From Sporolactobacillus sp. THM7-4 (GTDB taxonomy: Bacteria > Bacillota > Bacilli > Bacillales > Sporolactobacillaceae): a stretch of DNA of 64,000 nt. Position numbers and translations under genes: made by a program. Location: NCBI RefSeq assembly GCF_004153165.1, contig NZ_SEMD01000010.1:46797-110796 (forward strand). Direction: 5' to 3'. Shown in pieces: positions 7,716 to 16,596 of this stretch (position 1 is its first letter; every line of letters starts with the position of its first letter). The notes under the pieces are model-generated. The model saw only the letters and a list, made by a program, of their open reading frames with translations. It did no database searches and had not been told where the DNA came from.

Positions 7716-8660
7716 TTGGTGGAAAAAGAAATTATCGGAAGAACCGAAATCAAAGTCAATCCGATCGGACTCGGGACCAATAAAATCGGTGGCTATAACC
7801 TGTTTTCGAATCTGGATGATGAAACAGGAAAAAAGGTCGTTCAGACCGCGATTGATCATGATGTTGAACTGATTGATACGGCGTTTATGTACGGCCTCGG
7901 TCATTCAGAAGAACTGATCGGCGAAGTGCTGCAGCAGAATGACCGGCATAAAGTGATTCTTGCTTCCAAAGCGGCACATCAGGTGGCCGATGACGGATCA
8001 GTGACATTGAACAATACGCCGGAATTCTTGACCCGGTCTGTGGATGAAAGCCTGAAACGCCTGAAAACTGACTATCTGGATATCTTTTACATTCACTTTC
8101 CGGATAAAGAAACGCCAAAAGCCGAAGCGGTCGGCGCACTTCAGAAACTGAGGGAAGCGGGTAAAATCCGCGCTATTGGCGTTTCCAACTTTTCACTGGA
8201 ACAGGTGAAGGAATCAAACAGTGACGGTTATGTCGATTTGGTGGAAAACCAGTACAATCTGTTTCAGAGGGGTGCTGAGTCGGAACTGATGACTTATCTG
8301 GATGCACACAACATTTCATTTGTTCCGTATGAGCCTTTCGCTGCGGCACTGCTCACAGGACGCTATTCGGCGGACGATATGCCGACCTTTGAGAAAGACG
8401 ATCATCGTCACGAGATCGACCTGTATGCACCGGACCAGTTGAAGGCGAATATCCAGAAAGTGGACCGGCTCAGGCCGATCGCTGAGGCGAACCATTCGAC
8501 GATCGCCCAGCTCGTTCTCGCCTGGTATCTGAAAAATCCGCTGATCGGACCGGTTATTCCGGGTGCGCGGACGCCGGAACAGTTGCTGAGCAATATTCAA
8601 GCCTACGACGTATCACTCAGCGATGCAGATTACAAGACAATTGATGAGATATTTGCCTGA
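7716..8660 (+). CDS. Aldo/keto reductase
   Basis: NAD(P)H-dependent oxidoreductase of the AKR superfamily, acting on carbonyls in the cytoplasm. The catalytic tetrad is visible: Asp54 and Tyr59 in LIDTAFMYG, Lys85 in LASKAAHQ and His127 in FYIHFPD. The cofactor end is present as WYLKNPLIGPVIPGART. 314 residues, normal. The start is TTG 7716 directly followed by GTG 7719; AAAGGG lies about 10 nt upstream of the TTG. It stands alone, divergent from the lipoprotein gene and followed by the first repeat element. The substrate cannot be told from sequence. Confidence 0.85.
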   Translation: MVEKEIIGRTEIKVNPIGLGTNKIGGYNLFSNLDDETGKKVVQTAIDHDVELIDTAFMYGLGHSEELIGEVLQQNDRHKVILASKAAHQVADDGSVTLNNTPEFLTRSVDESLKRLKTDYLDIFYIHFPDKETPKAEAVGALQKLREAGKIRAIGVSNFSLEQVKESNSDGYVDLVENQYNLFQRGAESELMTYLDAHNISFVPYEPFAAALLTGRYSADDMPTFEKDDHRHEIDLYAPDQLKANIQKVDRLRPIAEANHSTIAQLVLAWYLKNPLIGPVIPGARTPEQLLSNIQAYDVSLSDADYKTIDEIFA

Positions 8661-8675
8661 AATAGAGTTATATTG

Positions 8676-9916
8676 GACAGTTCAATGTTCTAAACCACTA
8701 AGAAATCATTCGTCGTCTATGGCAGGCATTTCCTCTTTTCCTGAATGATTTGGGTTGGGCTTAATCGACGGTTTCGGGCAAACAGGCGAAAATCGATCGG
8801 CGCCGATATGCCGTCACCGTTACCTCGCTAATTTCAATAGCGGCTCAACTGCCGGACCAAACGGTTAAACTGCCGGACGGATCTTTTAAACTGCCGGACG
8901 GACCGGCTCAACTGCCGGATCTGATGGCTGAACTGCCGGACGAATCGGTTAAACTGCCGGACGGACCGGTTAAACTGCCGGACGAAGCGGCTGAACTGCC
9001 GGACGAAGCGGTTAAACTGCCGGACGAAGAAGCTCAACTGCCGGACGGACCGGCTCAACTGCCGGACGAAGCGGCTGAACTGCCGGACCAGACGGCTCAA
9101 CTGCCGATAGAGCCGGCTCAACTGCCGATAGAATCGGCTAAACTGCCGATAGAGCCGGCTCAACTGCCGGACCAGACGGCTCAACTACCGGACGAAGCGG
9201 CTCAACTGCCGGACGGACCGGCTCAACTGCCGGACAAACGGGCTTGAACTGCCGATAGAATCGGTTGAACTGCCGATAGAGCCGGTTGAACTGCCGATAG
9301 GACGAGCTCAACTGTCGATAGAGCCGGCTGAACTGCCGGACCAGACGGCTGAACTGCCGGACGAATCGGCTCAACTGCCGATAGAGCCGGCTCAACTGCC
9401 GATAGAATCGGCTCAACTGCCGATAGAGCCGGCTCAACTGCCGATAGAACGGGCTCAACTGCCGATAGGATCGACTCAACTGCCGATAGAAGGAGCTCAA
9501 CTGCCGATAGAAGCAGCTCAACTGCCGATAGGAGCGCCTGAACTGCCGATAAAACAGTCTGAACTGCCGATAGAAGGAGCTCAACTGCCGATAGAAGGAG
9601 CTCAACTGCCGATAGAAGCAGCTCAACTGCCGATAGAAGGAGCTCAACTGCCGATAGAAGCAGCTCAACTGCCGATAGGAGCGCCTGAACTGCCGATAAA
9701 ACAGTCTGAACTGCCGATAGAAGGAGCTCAACTGCCGATAGAACGAGCTCAACTGCCGATAGAAGCAGCTCAACTGCCGGACGAAGCGGTTCAACTGCCA
9801 GACCAAGCGGTTCAACTGCCAGATTAAAGGACCTAATGATAATCTTGGGCGATTTTATCTCCGATATTTGTGCTAAAGCAGGATATTTAAATCGTATTCA
9901 GAGGTTATCTTTTTTT
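8676..9916. repeat. Element 1: 21-bp tandem array with conserved flanks
   Basis: The core (about 8848-9827) consists of 47 units beginning ACTGCC, spaced 21 bp apart with one 22-bp unit near 9226. Two unit types alternate in blocks: ACTGCCGGAC and ACTGCCGATAG, each followed by a variable 8-11 bp and usually CTCA, CTGA or TTAA. A block of four units at 9500-9583 is repeated at 9647-9730, showing higher-order duplication. The final unit is ACTGCCAGATTAA. Left (8676-8847) and right (9828-9916) flanks match those of element 2 at 39.3-40.7 kb. Because 21 is a multiple of three, several frames stay open by chance; no ribosome-binding site supports a protein. Confidence 0.9.
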
Positions 9917-9982
9917 AGTATGCGGGATCTTCAGTGTACGGCATTGCTACTGGTTATCCTTTTGTTAAATAAGAGAACATTT

Positions 9983-10030
9983 AACATTTGTGAGGAGTCT
10001 GGACAAATGTTCGGGCTCTTCTTTTTTAGC
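9983..10030 (+). terminator. Terminator-like hairpin after element 1
   Basis: AACATTTGT (9983-9991) pairs with ACAAATGTT (10003-10011) around an 11-nt loop and is followed by CGGGCTCTTCTTTTTT. It may end any transcript crossing element 1. Confidence 0.55.
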
Positions 10031-10140
10031 CTGACCTCAGTATTGTAGTCCTACCGAAATCGTCCCTTTTTTCGCACAAGTTTTCTGGATAGCTGAATTC
10101 GCTGAACCGTTAAAAATCAGTCATTTTTCTAAAAACAGGA

Positions 10141-10169
10141 TTGACATATCATGGGCGGAGTTGTAGTAT
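10141..10169 (+). promoter_or_regulatory. Near-consensus sigma-A promoter
   Basis: TTGACA (10141-10146), a 17-bp spacer, then TAGTAT (10164-10169). The -35 box is perfect and the -10 box has one mismatch. No large gene follows; the transcript would start near 10176 and meet a strong terminator at 10367-10395. Confidence 0.75.
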
Positions 10170-10210
10170 AGCTCTTAACCAATAAAATTCCTGTTGAGAG
10201 GAAGCTTACC

Positions 10211-10303
10211 ATGAACGTTTTCCAGCGATTGCAAACCCTACTAAATGAACAGCCATTTTGCCTAACTTCATTCATTAGCAGGACGCAGCAACCGCCAGAT
10301 TAA
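10211..10303 (+). CDS. Possible 30-residue small protein
   Basis: ATG at 10211 follows GAGAGGAAG (10196-10204) at normal spacing and opens a 30-codon frame ending in TAA at 10301. It begins MNVFQRLQTLL and ends TQQPPD. There is no signal peptide or membrane helix. It is supported by its own promoter and terminator, but such a short frame can occur by chance. No homologue is known to me. Confidence 0.35.
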   Translation: MNVFQRLQTLLNEQPFCLTSFISRTQQPPD

Positions 10304-10366
10304 TTTTATAAGATTGTTCGTGTCCTGTTCATGTTTTGCGTAGGGTACGACAAACAGCATGACTAT

Positions 10367-10395
10367 CCCATTCGCTACATGAATGGGTTTTTTTT
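10367..10395 (+). terminator. Intrinsic terminator of the small transcript
   Basis: CCCATTC (10367-10373), loop GCTACAT, GAATGGG (10381-10387), then eight T. Textbook rho-independent terminator. Confidence 0.88.
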
Positions 10396-10569
10396 AACCC
10401 TTTTTTTAAGGATTCTCAATCAATTGAGGAGGTGGTGTCGTCCGGAAATTCGCACAAATGGAAAAATTATTTATGTGCGGCTTTCAAAGTCGCGGATAAA
10501 AACCAACAAGGTCCTGTAATGTTCCAAGATGGCGATCAAGTATTGAAAGATCCGCAGTCTCTGAAGTGA
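10396..10569 (+). pseudogene. Possible coding remnant, unidentified
   Basis: The frame ending in TGA at 10567-10569 is open from about 10396 and reads like protein (for example KVADKNQQGPVMFQDGDQV) but has no credible start: GAGGAGG at 10426-10432 is only 2 nt from the nearest GTG. It may be the tail of a deleted gene. I do not recognise the family. Confidence 0.2.
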
Positions 10570-10702
10570 TCGATTCAAAGAGGGGATAGCATCTTGTTCC
10601 CTGCCGTTTACGTCACATGTAAATGAAAAAATAGAAAAAAAGAAATTATCGGTTTTCTTACAATGAACATTTTCACAGATTAAACGTAAAGGAGCGCTGC
10701 AC

Positions 10703-12127
10703 ATGAATGCAGAAGGTGTTATTGGTAAACACGGTATACAAAGTATCCCGGAATCAGAATGGGAAGCTGATCGTCATTACACGGATCAGCAAAAACAAGA
10801 GCTTGAGGCACGGATAAATAATCTTCCTGTAACCCGGACGATGTATAAAGTTTTTACGTTGATCACTCTTGGTATGGTACTGGATGGTTTTGATGTTTAT
10901 CTTGCGGGCGGGGTATTAGGACAATTAGTACAAACAGGCTGGTCATCGATCACGCTGAACGCCGCCTTTATTTCCACAACATTTATCGGACTCTTTATCG
11001 GTTCAATCATCACCGGATTTATCGGGGATTGGAAAGGGCGTCAATTCGCTTATCAAATCAATCTGCTGATTTTCGGAATGGCTTCACTCGCCAGCTTCTT
11101 CGCACCGAATATGATTACACTGATTATTCTTCGGGGAATCAGCGGCATCGGCCTCGGGGCTGAAATCGTAACAGGTTTTGCGCTGCTGGGTGAATTTGTG
11201 CCGGCAGGCTCACGTGGAAAATGGGTAGCCACACTTTCTTTCCTCGCCAATTGTACAGCGCCCATAACGACCTTTGTCGCATATCTGATCATTCCGACAG
11301 TTGGTTGGCGCTGGATGTTTGTGATTGTTGGTGTTTTATCCATACTTGTCTGGTACTTCAGACGCAGCCTGCCTGAATCCCCGCGATGGTATTTCTCGCA
11401 AGGTCAGTTCAGTAAGGCTGAAGATGTTGTAAAAATATTTGAAAAAGAAGCTGAAGAAAAATACGGCGATCACTATTCGAAAGTCAATTTAAAAGACAAG
11501 AATCAATACAATCAGATCGTTCATGAACATGCTCCGTTAAGTGATCTGTTTAGTAAAAATGTGCTAAAAAAGTTTATCTTAGCCTGCCTGATTTTAGCCG
11601 CGATAAATACTGCTACATATACCTTTGTGACGTGGGTGCCGACACTTCTGGTGAAAAAAGGAATTACGATCTCGCATTCACTGGCCTTTACAACTTTAAT
11701 GATGATCGGCGCACCGATAGGAGCATTTATTGGACGTCAAACTGTCGATAAGATCGGTCGCAAATGGATCATTGTCGGTTCGTTTGTTATGACGGCCATA
11801 CTTGGATTTGCCTATGCTGTGCAAACCAACCCGATCACGATCATGGCTACCGGATTCTTCATGACTGTTTTTCTGTACATTCTGATGGCTGTTGGTCTGG
11901 CTATTTATGTTCCTGAATTATTCCTGACTCCGATGAGAATGCGGGGGAACGGCCTCGCCCAGGCTTTCGGCCGTTTATTTACGATTGTTTCTCCCTATGC
12001 TGTAGCCTGGCTGCTAAACAATCAGGGAATTCTATCAATCTTTGTTATCATGGGTATATTACTTGCTGCGGTTGCAGCCCTGACTATTATTTGGGGCCCG
12101 GAAACGAGGCAGCAGATTCTCAAATAG
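10703..12127 (+). CDS. MFS transporter, sugar/aromatic-acid porter type
   Basis: Twelve-helix major facilitator, 474 residues, in the cytoplasmic membrane. Family marks are DGFDVYLAGG in the first helix (as in aromatic-acid and sugar porters), GDWKGRQ in the loop between helices 2 and 3, the LRGISGIGLGAE helix, PESPRW at the end of helix 6, and a GRQTVDKIGRK loop repeated in the second half. A hydrophilic N-terminal extension of about 45 residues is present. AAAGGAG is 7 nt before ATG. The gene is single, with a terminator-like hairpin downstream. Substrate unknown; a metabolite:H+ symporter is the best guess. Confidence 0.85.
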   Translation: MNAEGVIGKHGIQSIPESEWEADRHYTDQQKQELEARINNLPVTRTMYKVFTLITLGMVLDGFDVYLAGGVLGQLVQTGWSSITLNAAFISTTFIGLFIGSIITGFIGDWKGRQFAYQINLLIFGMASLASFFAPNMITLIILRGISGIGLGAEIVTGFALLGEFVPAGSRGKWVATLSFLANCTAPITTFVAYLIIPTVGWRWMFVIVGVLSILVWYFRRSLPESPRWYFSQGQFSKAEDVVKIFEKEAEEKYGDHYSKVNLKDKNQYNQIVHEHAPLSDLFSKNVLKKFILACLILAAINTATYTFVTWVPTLLVKKGITISHSLAFTTLMMIGAPIGAFIGRQTVDKIGRKWIIVGSFVMTAILGFAYAVQTNPITIMATGFFMTVFLYILMAVGLAIYVPELFLTPMRMRGNGLAQAFGRLFTIVSPYAVAWLLNNQGILSIFVIMGILLAAVAALTIIWGPETRQQILK

Positions 12128-12312
12128 AAAAGATCCCGTCATTGGATCGTGCTGATTTGCTCGAACATTTGCTCGCTTTCCGCGGGTGATCCGTAGGACT
12201 CTTTTATTAGGAATCCTGGCTGGAGGGATCGCCTGGTTTGGGGCCTCTAGCAGGAGTCTCATAACCGCTGCTGTTTTAATAGATGAAAAATCACTTGGAC
12301 AATAAAAATGAA

Positions 12313-12368
12313 GGCCCATTTCGACGCTCTTTTCTATTGAATAAGAAGAGCTTTGAAACGGGCTTTTT
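12313..12368 (+). terminator. Long imperfect hairpin with T tail after the MFS gene
   Basis: GGCCCATTTCGACGCTCTT pairs imperfectly with GAAGAGCTTTGAAACGGGC (ending 12363), then TTTTT. Located about 190 bp past the MFS stop. Confidence 0.6.
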
Positions 12369-12400
12369 AGATACCAGTCTTTGTTGATCTTATTTTTTCC

Positions 12401-12530
12401 CAGTAAATGAATATATATATCAACAGTAATCTGCTGGAAATCAGCAGTAAACAAGCGGAATTCAACAGCGACCGGTTGTATATTAACAGGACCGGTTAGA
12501 ATTCAACAGTACTTAAGGAAATTCAGATAA
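12401..12530. repeat. Short degenerate 21-bp-period array
   Basis: CAACAG or close variants recur at 12421, 12442, 12463, 12484, 12504 and 12524, i.e. steps of 21, 21, 21, 20 and 20. The third unit (ATTCAACAGCGACCGGTT) resembles the GCTCAACTGCCGGACCGGTT unit of the large arrays. It fills the gap between two convergent genes. Likely a diverged relative of the large arrays. Confidence 0.6.
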
Positions 12531-12534
12531 TCAT

Positions 12535-14070
12535 TTAGTCGCAATGTACAGGGTGTGTATACTTGCCCCTGGTCATAATTTCGAATGCGTGGGCGGCACG
12601 TAGTATCGTTTCTTCTTCCCCAATTCGGCCGATAAGCATCATACCGATCGGCAGGCCGTTTGATAAGCCGCACGGTACGTTCAAAGCAGGATGGCCAGTA
12701 ACGTCAAAAGTGCCGGTATTCGTATCGACACCGAAGGATCGATTAATCACTTCTTCGAGATCGGCATTCTTACCGGGAAGCTTTGTTGCTTTATAAGGAA
12801 CAGTTGGCATAATCAGAACATCAAAATCATGAAATGCTTTGTCATATTCATTCTTCAATTGCCGTGCCAGATTTTGTGCTTTGGCGTAATATCTTCCGCG
12901 GTAGGACCTCTGCATATATTGGCCGGTAAGAATCGTAATCTTGGCCGCTGCCGAGAGATCGTCTGCTCTGGTTTCCAGACCGCCTGCAAATGTATCCAAC
13001 AGCTGAGTCTGATGGTATCCTTTCCAGCTTGTCCCTAAGGCATTTCCTCTGAACATTTGGACAGTCGTTCCTTCAGTATTAATGATGTTCGAAAGATGGA
13101 TCCCATCACGATGCATCGGGATAGAAACACTACTCACTGAAGCTCCGCAACCAGTGAATGATTCTGCGGCCTCTTTGACCACATGATCGACATCTTCCTC
13201 AGACAAACCCTCCCAGTTGAAGCCTTCCTGAACAATACCGATTCTGATATCATTTGCATCACCTGTAAGAAAATGACGATAAGGTTTCGACTTAAGTCCA
13301 TACTGACGAGGGTCAAGGCCATCTGGTCCGGCAATAACCTCTAGAAGCAAGGCAATATCTTCAACCTTTCGAGCCATTGGTCCGACATGATCCAGAGTGA
13401 CGTCAACGGGGAAAATTCCGGTGTAGGGGACAAGCCCCCATGACGGCTTCAGTCCAAGTATTCCGCACCAGCTGCCTGGCATACGAATCGATCCCGTCTG
13501 ATCACAGCCGATCGCCATATCAACCTGGCCGGAGGCTACAAGGGCAGCACTTCCGCTTGATGAGCCGCCGGCTGAAAACAGCGGATTGTACGGGTTCATT
13601 ACCGGGCCTGTGTCAGAGGTAAAGCTGCTGCAGTCGCAACAAAGACTTTCGCAAACGGATTTGCCTGTTATTTCTCCCCCCTCATCAAGAATTCGTGTCA
13701 CAATGGTCGCATCGATCTGCGGCACAAAGCCTTCCAATACCTTTGTTCCGTTCATCATGGGGACGCCTGCCAGGCTTATATTATCCTTCAGTGCGATCTT
13801 TTTTCCTGATAGTTTTCCTGAGTCTGCGTGTTCGATTTCTGTTTTCCAATACCAGGCGTTTAAAGGGTTTTCTTCTTCGGATGGCCGATATCCCGTTGTT
13901 CTTTTATACTTTACCGTTAATTCCGGTTCAACCATACGATCCACGCGTTCGTAGGAATCCAAAAGGCTCTCGCCGATGATCTTTTGATAAGCCATTAATT
14001 CATCATCATCCATGGTCAAATGATACATCGAGAGGATTTCCCGTAAGGTTTTCAGATCTGGCTTTTTCAT
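12535..14070 (-). CDS. Amidase (amidase-signature family)
   Basis: Hydrolyses a C-N amide bond to acid and ammonia. The Ser-cisSer-Lys triad can be placed: Lys95 in IALKDN, cis-Ser170/171 in AGGSSSGSA and the nucleophile Ser194 in DQTGSIRMPG; the more usual G-G-S is T-G-S here. About 511 residues from ATG 14070, which has GGGGGGAG 9 nt upstream. A longer frame to 14253 would overlap the permease gene and lacks a ribosome-binding site. It follows an APC permease and an acetamidase/formamidase gene on the same strand, suggesting use of amides as nitrogen source. A terminator-like hairpin separates it from the permease gene. Exact substrate unknown. Confidence 0.86.
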   Translation of the reverse strand: MKKPDLKTLREILSMYHLTMDDDELMAYQKIIGESLLDSYERVDRMVEPELTVKYKRTTGYRPSEEENPLNAWYWKTEIEHADSGKLSGKKIALKDNISLAGVPMMNGTKVLEGFVPQIDATIVTRILDEGGEITGKSVCESLCCDCSSFTSDTGPVMNPYNPLFSAGGSSSGSAALVASGQVDMAIGCDQTGSIRMPGSWCGILGLKPSWGLVPYTGIFPVDVTLDHVGPMARKVEDIALLLEVIAGPDGLDPRQYGLKSKPYRHFLTGDANDIRIGIVQEGFNWEGLSEEDVDHVVKEAAESFTGCGASVSSVSIPMHRDGIHLSNIINTEGTTVQMFRGNALGTSWKGYHQTQLLDTFAGGLETRADDLSAAAKITILTGQYMQRSYRGRYYAKAQNLARQLKNEYDKAFHDFDVLIMPTVPYKATKLPGKNADLEEVINRSFGVDTNTGTFDVTGHPALNVPCGLSNGLPIGMMLIGRIGEEETILRAAHAFEIMTRGKYTHPVHCD

Positions 14071-14177
14071 TGATTGTAGCTCCCCCCTAAATGAATAATT
14101 CAGATACTGCACTTTTAATCTTAAAACCTGGGTCGCTCTGTTCATAGATCTATTCATAAAATATATGATAAATAAAA

Positions 14178-14204
14178 ATACCGGGCAAAAGAATGACCCG
14201 GTAT
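14178..14204 (-). terminator. Hairpin between APC permease and amidase genes
   Basis: ATACCGGG (14178-14185) pairs with CCCGGTAT (14197-14204). On the minus strand the stem is followed by TTTTTATTTAT. It lies just after the permease stop and could reduce read-through into the amidase gene. Confidence 0.7.
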
Positions 14205-14215
14205 CTAAATGAAAT

Positions 14216-15580
14216 TTATGACAGGTCGTCAGAAAGTTTTGTTTCCTTACCAAAAATCTTTAAGAATATTAAATAGATTATCCCAATCGCAAGCCATGAA
14301 AAGCCAAGCGTCTTTGCCAGTGAATCAAGATTCCACCATACAAAGCCAATGACAAGCAATCCGATTAATGGCATGATGAAATACTGTAAGTAATTTTTAC
14401 TTTTCTTTTTTCTTAAAAAGAAATTCATCACCGCTATGTGTAATAGAATAAAAGAAGACAGTGCACCAAAATTGACAACTGATGCCAGCTTGCCGATTTG
14501 TGAAGAAAAGATGGTCGTCACAATTAATGAAATAATGGCAACCAGCAAGGTACTGACGTAAGGTGTCTTGAATTTGGGGTGGATTCTCGCGAGAATGTGT
14601 GGTAATTTGCCATCACGTGCCATACTGTACAGCACTCGCGAAATAGCCGTTTGCGCAACAAGAGCATCCGCAATTCCCCAGGACACGGCGGTCGCAACAA
14701 TCGTCAAAATTCTGAGCCAGTTTCCACCTGCGATTCCAGCTACTTGATAAAATGCGGTATCTGGATTTTTAAAACCGTTGAAATTTGGAAAAATCAGTGC
14801 GGCTACCCATGTCTGGATGATAAACAGCACGCCAACGATAATGAGTGAAAAGACTGTTGCTCGTCCAACTGCTTTTTTTCCTCCATTAGATTCTTCGGCA
14901 AGTGTAGAAATCGCATCAAATCCCAGAAAACTCAGGACAGCAATGGATACCGCACCCATGACCGTTGGAAGAGCAAACTGATTTGGGTCATACAGGGGTT
15001 TAAAAGTGAAATGAGCTCCATTTGTATGTTGAGCAATTGCTGAAATACCAACAATAATAAAAATAGCTAATACAACAAATTCAAGAAACAGAATAATTTT
15101 ATTTGTCTTGGCTGTAAAGACGATACCTCTGATATTAATAACTGTATTGAACCCAATAAAAATAATGAGCCAGACAAGAACAGGAATCTGCGGTATAATG
15201 TCGGCAAGTGCAACTGCACTAACTAAGTAAAGCAGCGCCGGAATAAAGATATAATCAAGCAAAATTAGCCAGCCGGCGATGAATCCAACATTATCATTAA
15301 TACCTCTTTGTGCATAGGAATAGACGGACCCTGCAATTGGAATGGCCGAAGACATTTTCGAGTAACTAATGGCCGTAAATAGCATGCCAACCATACCGAT
15401 AGCGTACGCAAGTGCAACCATTCCATGTGAACCGATCGCAATCTGACCGTAAATACCAAACGGTGCGATTGGCACCATGAATATTAGACCATAGATTAAC
15501 AAATCGCCGAATGTCAGTGCGCGATTCAGTTCTTGTTTATAACCTGTCGAATGTGTTTGTTTAAGATTTGATTCGCTCAT
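14216..15580 (-). CDS. APC-superfamily permease
   Basis: Twelve-helix amino acid/amine permease of about 454 residues. The first helix has the G-x-G-like break in IAPFGIYGQIA, followed by the conserved SYSKMSSAIPIAGSVYSY segment; YSMARDGKLP is the typical loop between helices 8 and 9. GTG 15592 overlaps the ribosome-binding site (GAGGTGA), so the ATG at 15580 with 8-nt spacing is chosen. It sits 24 bp after the acetamidase/formamidase gene, so they are probably co-transcribed. The transported compound is unknown; an amide or related nitrogen compound is suggested by the neighbours. Confidence 0.84.
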   Translation of the reverse strand: MSESNLKQTHSTGYKQELNRALTFGDLLIYGLIFMVPIAPFGIYGQIAIGSHGMVALAYAIGMVGMLFTAISYSKMSSAIPIAGSVYSYAQRGINDNVGFIAGWLILLDYIFIPALLYLVSAVALADIIPQIPVLVWLIIFIGFNTVINIRGIVFTAKTNKIILFLEFVVLAIFIIVGISAIAQHTNGAHFTFKPLYDPNQFALPTVMGAVSIAVLSFLGFDAISTLAEESNGGKKAVGRATVFSLIIVGVLFIIQTWVAALIFPNFNGFKNPDTAFYQVAGIAGGNWLRILTIVATAVSWGIADALVAQTAISRVLYSMARDGKLPHILARIHPKFKTPYVSTLLVAIISLIVTTIFSSQIGKLASVVNFGALSSFILLHIAVMNFFLRKKKSKNYLQYFIMPLIGLLVIGFVWWNLDSLAKTLGFSWLAIGIIYLIFLKIFGKETKLSDDLS

Positions 15581-15604
15581 TAATGTGTTCACCTCATATT
15601 AATA

Positions 15605-16504
15605 TTAGATGGAATGAATGCTGTAAGCATTTAGAAACCATCTTGGAACAAAGAATCGTGCAGTAAGTTTGGGGTCAACGATTTGAGAAATTTGGGCATC
15701 ACCGATAGCGCTCATTAACATGGTCAGCTCAGCTAAACTGAGATCTGTTTGAGGCAGTAGAAAATCTATCATTTCTTCCACACTGGATTTGGCTGCTTCA
15801 TCCAATGTCTCTTTCGAAACGATCATAGAAATTCCCTGCTCGTTTGACAGCATGGGGTAATTGATTTTTAAGTTGTCGATGACTTCAAAATGGACGGATG
15901 CTGATCCGCCCACTTCTACGCCGGATACGCCGATCTCGCCGTCGCCCATGGCCGCATGCATATCACCAAGGCCGAACAGGGCGCCTTTATGAAAAACGGG
16001 AAAGTAAAGAGTGGCTCCCTCAGTTATAAGCGTTGTGTCCATATTGCCGCCGTGCATTCCTGGGGTACCGCAATTAACAGCACCCTCTTTTGGAGCAACG
16101 CCAATTACGCCAATCATTTTGTTACAGGGAATGCTGATTTTAGCGTTAAACTCAATCTGATTGTTTATGGGAACGATTTTAAACTCAAGACCTTTAAGCC
16201 GGTGCCCCATTGTGCCGAGCCTTTCCCCTGTTGACAGAACACCTTTGTCTTTTATATCAATTCTATCGATATGTACGGCCAAGGTTTTTCCGGGTTCGGC
16301 CCCTTCAATGTAGATCGGTCCTGTAGCAGGGTTGATTCTATTCCAGTCAATTGAATCATACGACGTGTCATCAGATGTGACCTGATCCTCAAAACAATCG
16401 TACGTTTCAATCACAACTTTTTCACCGGTATTCACATGGGCAACAGGGGTGTTATCTTTGCTAAAGGCATAGATCGGTTGCCCGCGTCGGATAATGGTTG
16501 TCAT
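15605..16504 (-). CDS. Acetamidase/formamidase family protein
   Basis: Member of the FmdA/AmdA family, which hydrolyse short amides such as formamide or acetamide to acid and ammonia. Family marks are CGTPGMHGGNMDT and GLGDMHAAMGDGE, the metal- and substrate-site segments. 299 residues, as usual. AAGGAGGG is 9 nt before ATG. First gene of a probable operon with an APC permease, and directly downstream of a two-component system plus symporter-like gene on the same strand. The region between has no hairpin. Substrate specificity within the family is not predictable. Confidence 0.87.
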   Translation of the reverse strand: MTTIIRRGQPIYAFSKDNTPVAHVNTGEKVVIETYDCFEDQVTSDDTSYDSIDWNRINPATGPIYIEGAEPGKTLAVHIDRIDIKDKGVLSTGERLGTMGHRLKGLEFKIVPINNQIEFNAKISIPCNKMIGVIGVAPKEGAVNCGTPGMHGGNMDTTLITEGATLYFPVFHKGALFGLGDMHAAMGDGEIGVSGVEVGGSASVHFEVIDNLKINYPMLSNEQGISMIVSKETLDEAAKSSVEEMIDFLLPQTDLSLAELTMLMSAIGDAQISQIVDPKLTARFFVPRWFLNAYSIHSI

Positions 16505-16596
16505 CCTATAATCCCTCCTTAAATCTGTTATTATTAGTATAAAGTTATCTGAAACATGAAATTTATAATAAAATATTCATTATTTATAAAAACCTA

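Larger units (their letters stand above)
10176..10395 (+). ncRNA. Putative small RNA / small-protein transcript
   Basis: A unit of about 220 nt bounded by a near-consensus promoter (10141-10169) and a clean intrinsic terminator (10367-10395). It contains a possible 30-codon frame (10211-10303). I recognise no Rfam-like family: it lacks the marks of 6S, SRP or tmRNA and the riboswitches I know. It may be a regulatory RNA, a small-protein mRNA, or a leader for the MFS gene 300 bp downstream. The promoter and terminator are seen; the function is unknown. Confidence 0.5.

Noticed and set aside
8834-9815. Long repetitive open frames over array 1 (RQLSRFYRQ-type and LPIEPAQ-type proteins)
   Set aside because: Open frames occur on both strands and in several frames because 21 is a multiple of three; none has a ribosome-binding site, and a one-base insertion near 9226-9247 shifts the frame without other signs of coding.
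8848-9827. CRISPR-like array
   Set aside because: Period of 21 bp with a 9-13 bp constant part and similar variable parts; no true spacers and no cas genes.
12059-12454. 131-codon minus-strand frame past the MFS gene
   Set aside because: It overlaps the MFS 3' end and the degenerate array, has no ribosome-binding site and no recognisable family.
14071-14253. Longer N-terminus for the amidase
   Set aside because: It would overlap the permease gene and a terminator-like hairpin; ATG 14070 has a strong ribosome-binding site and the family N-terminus.
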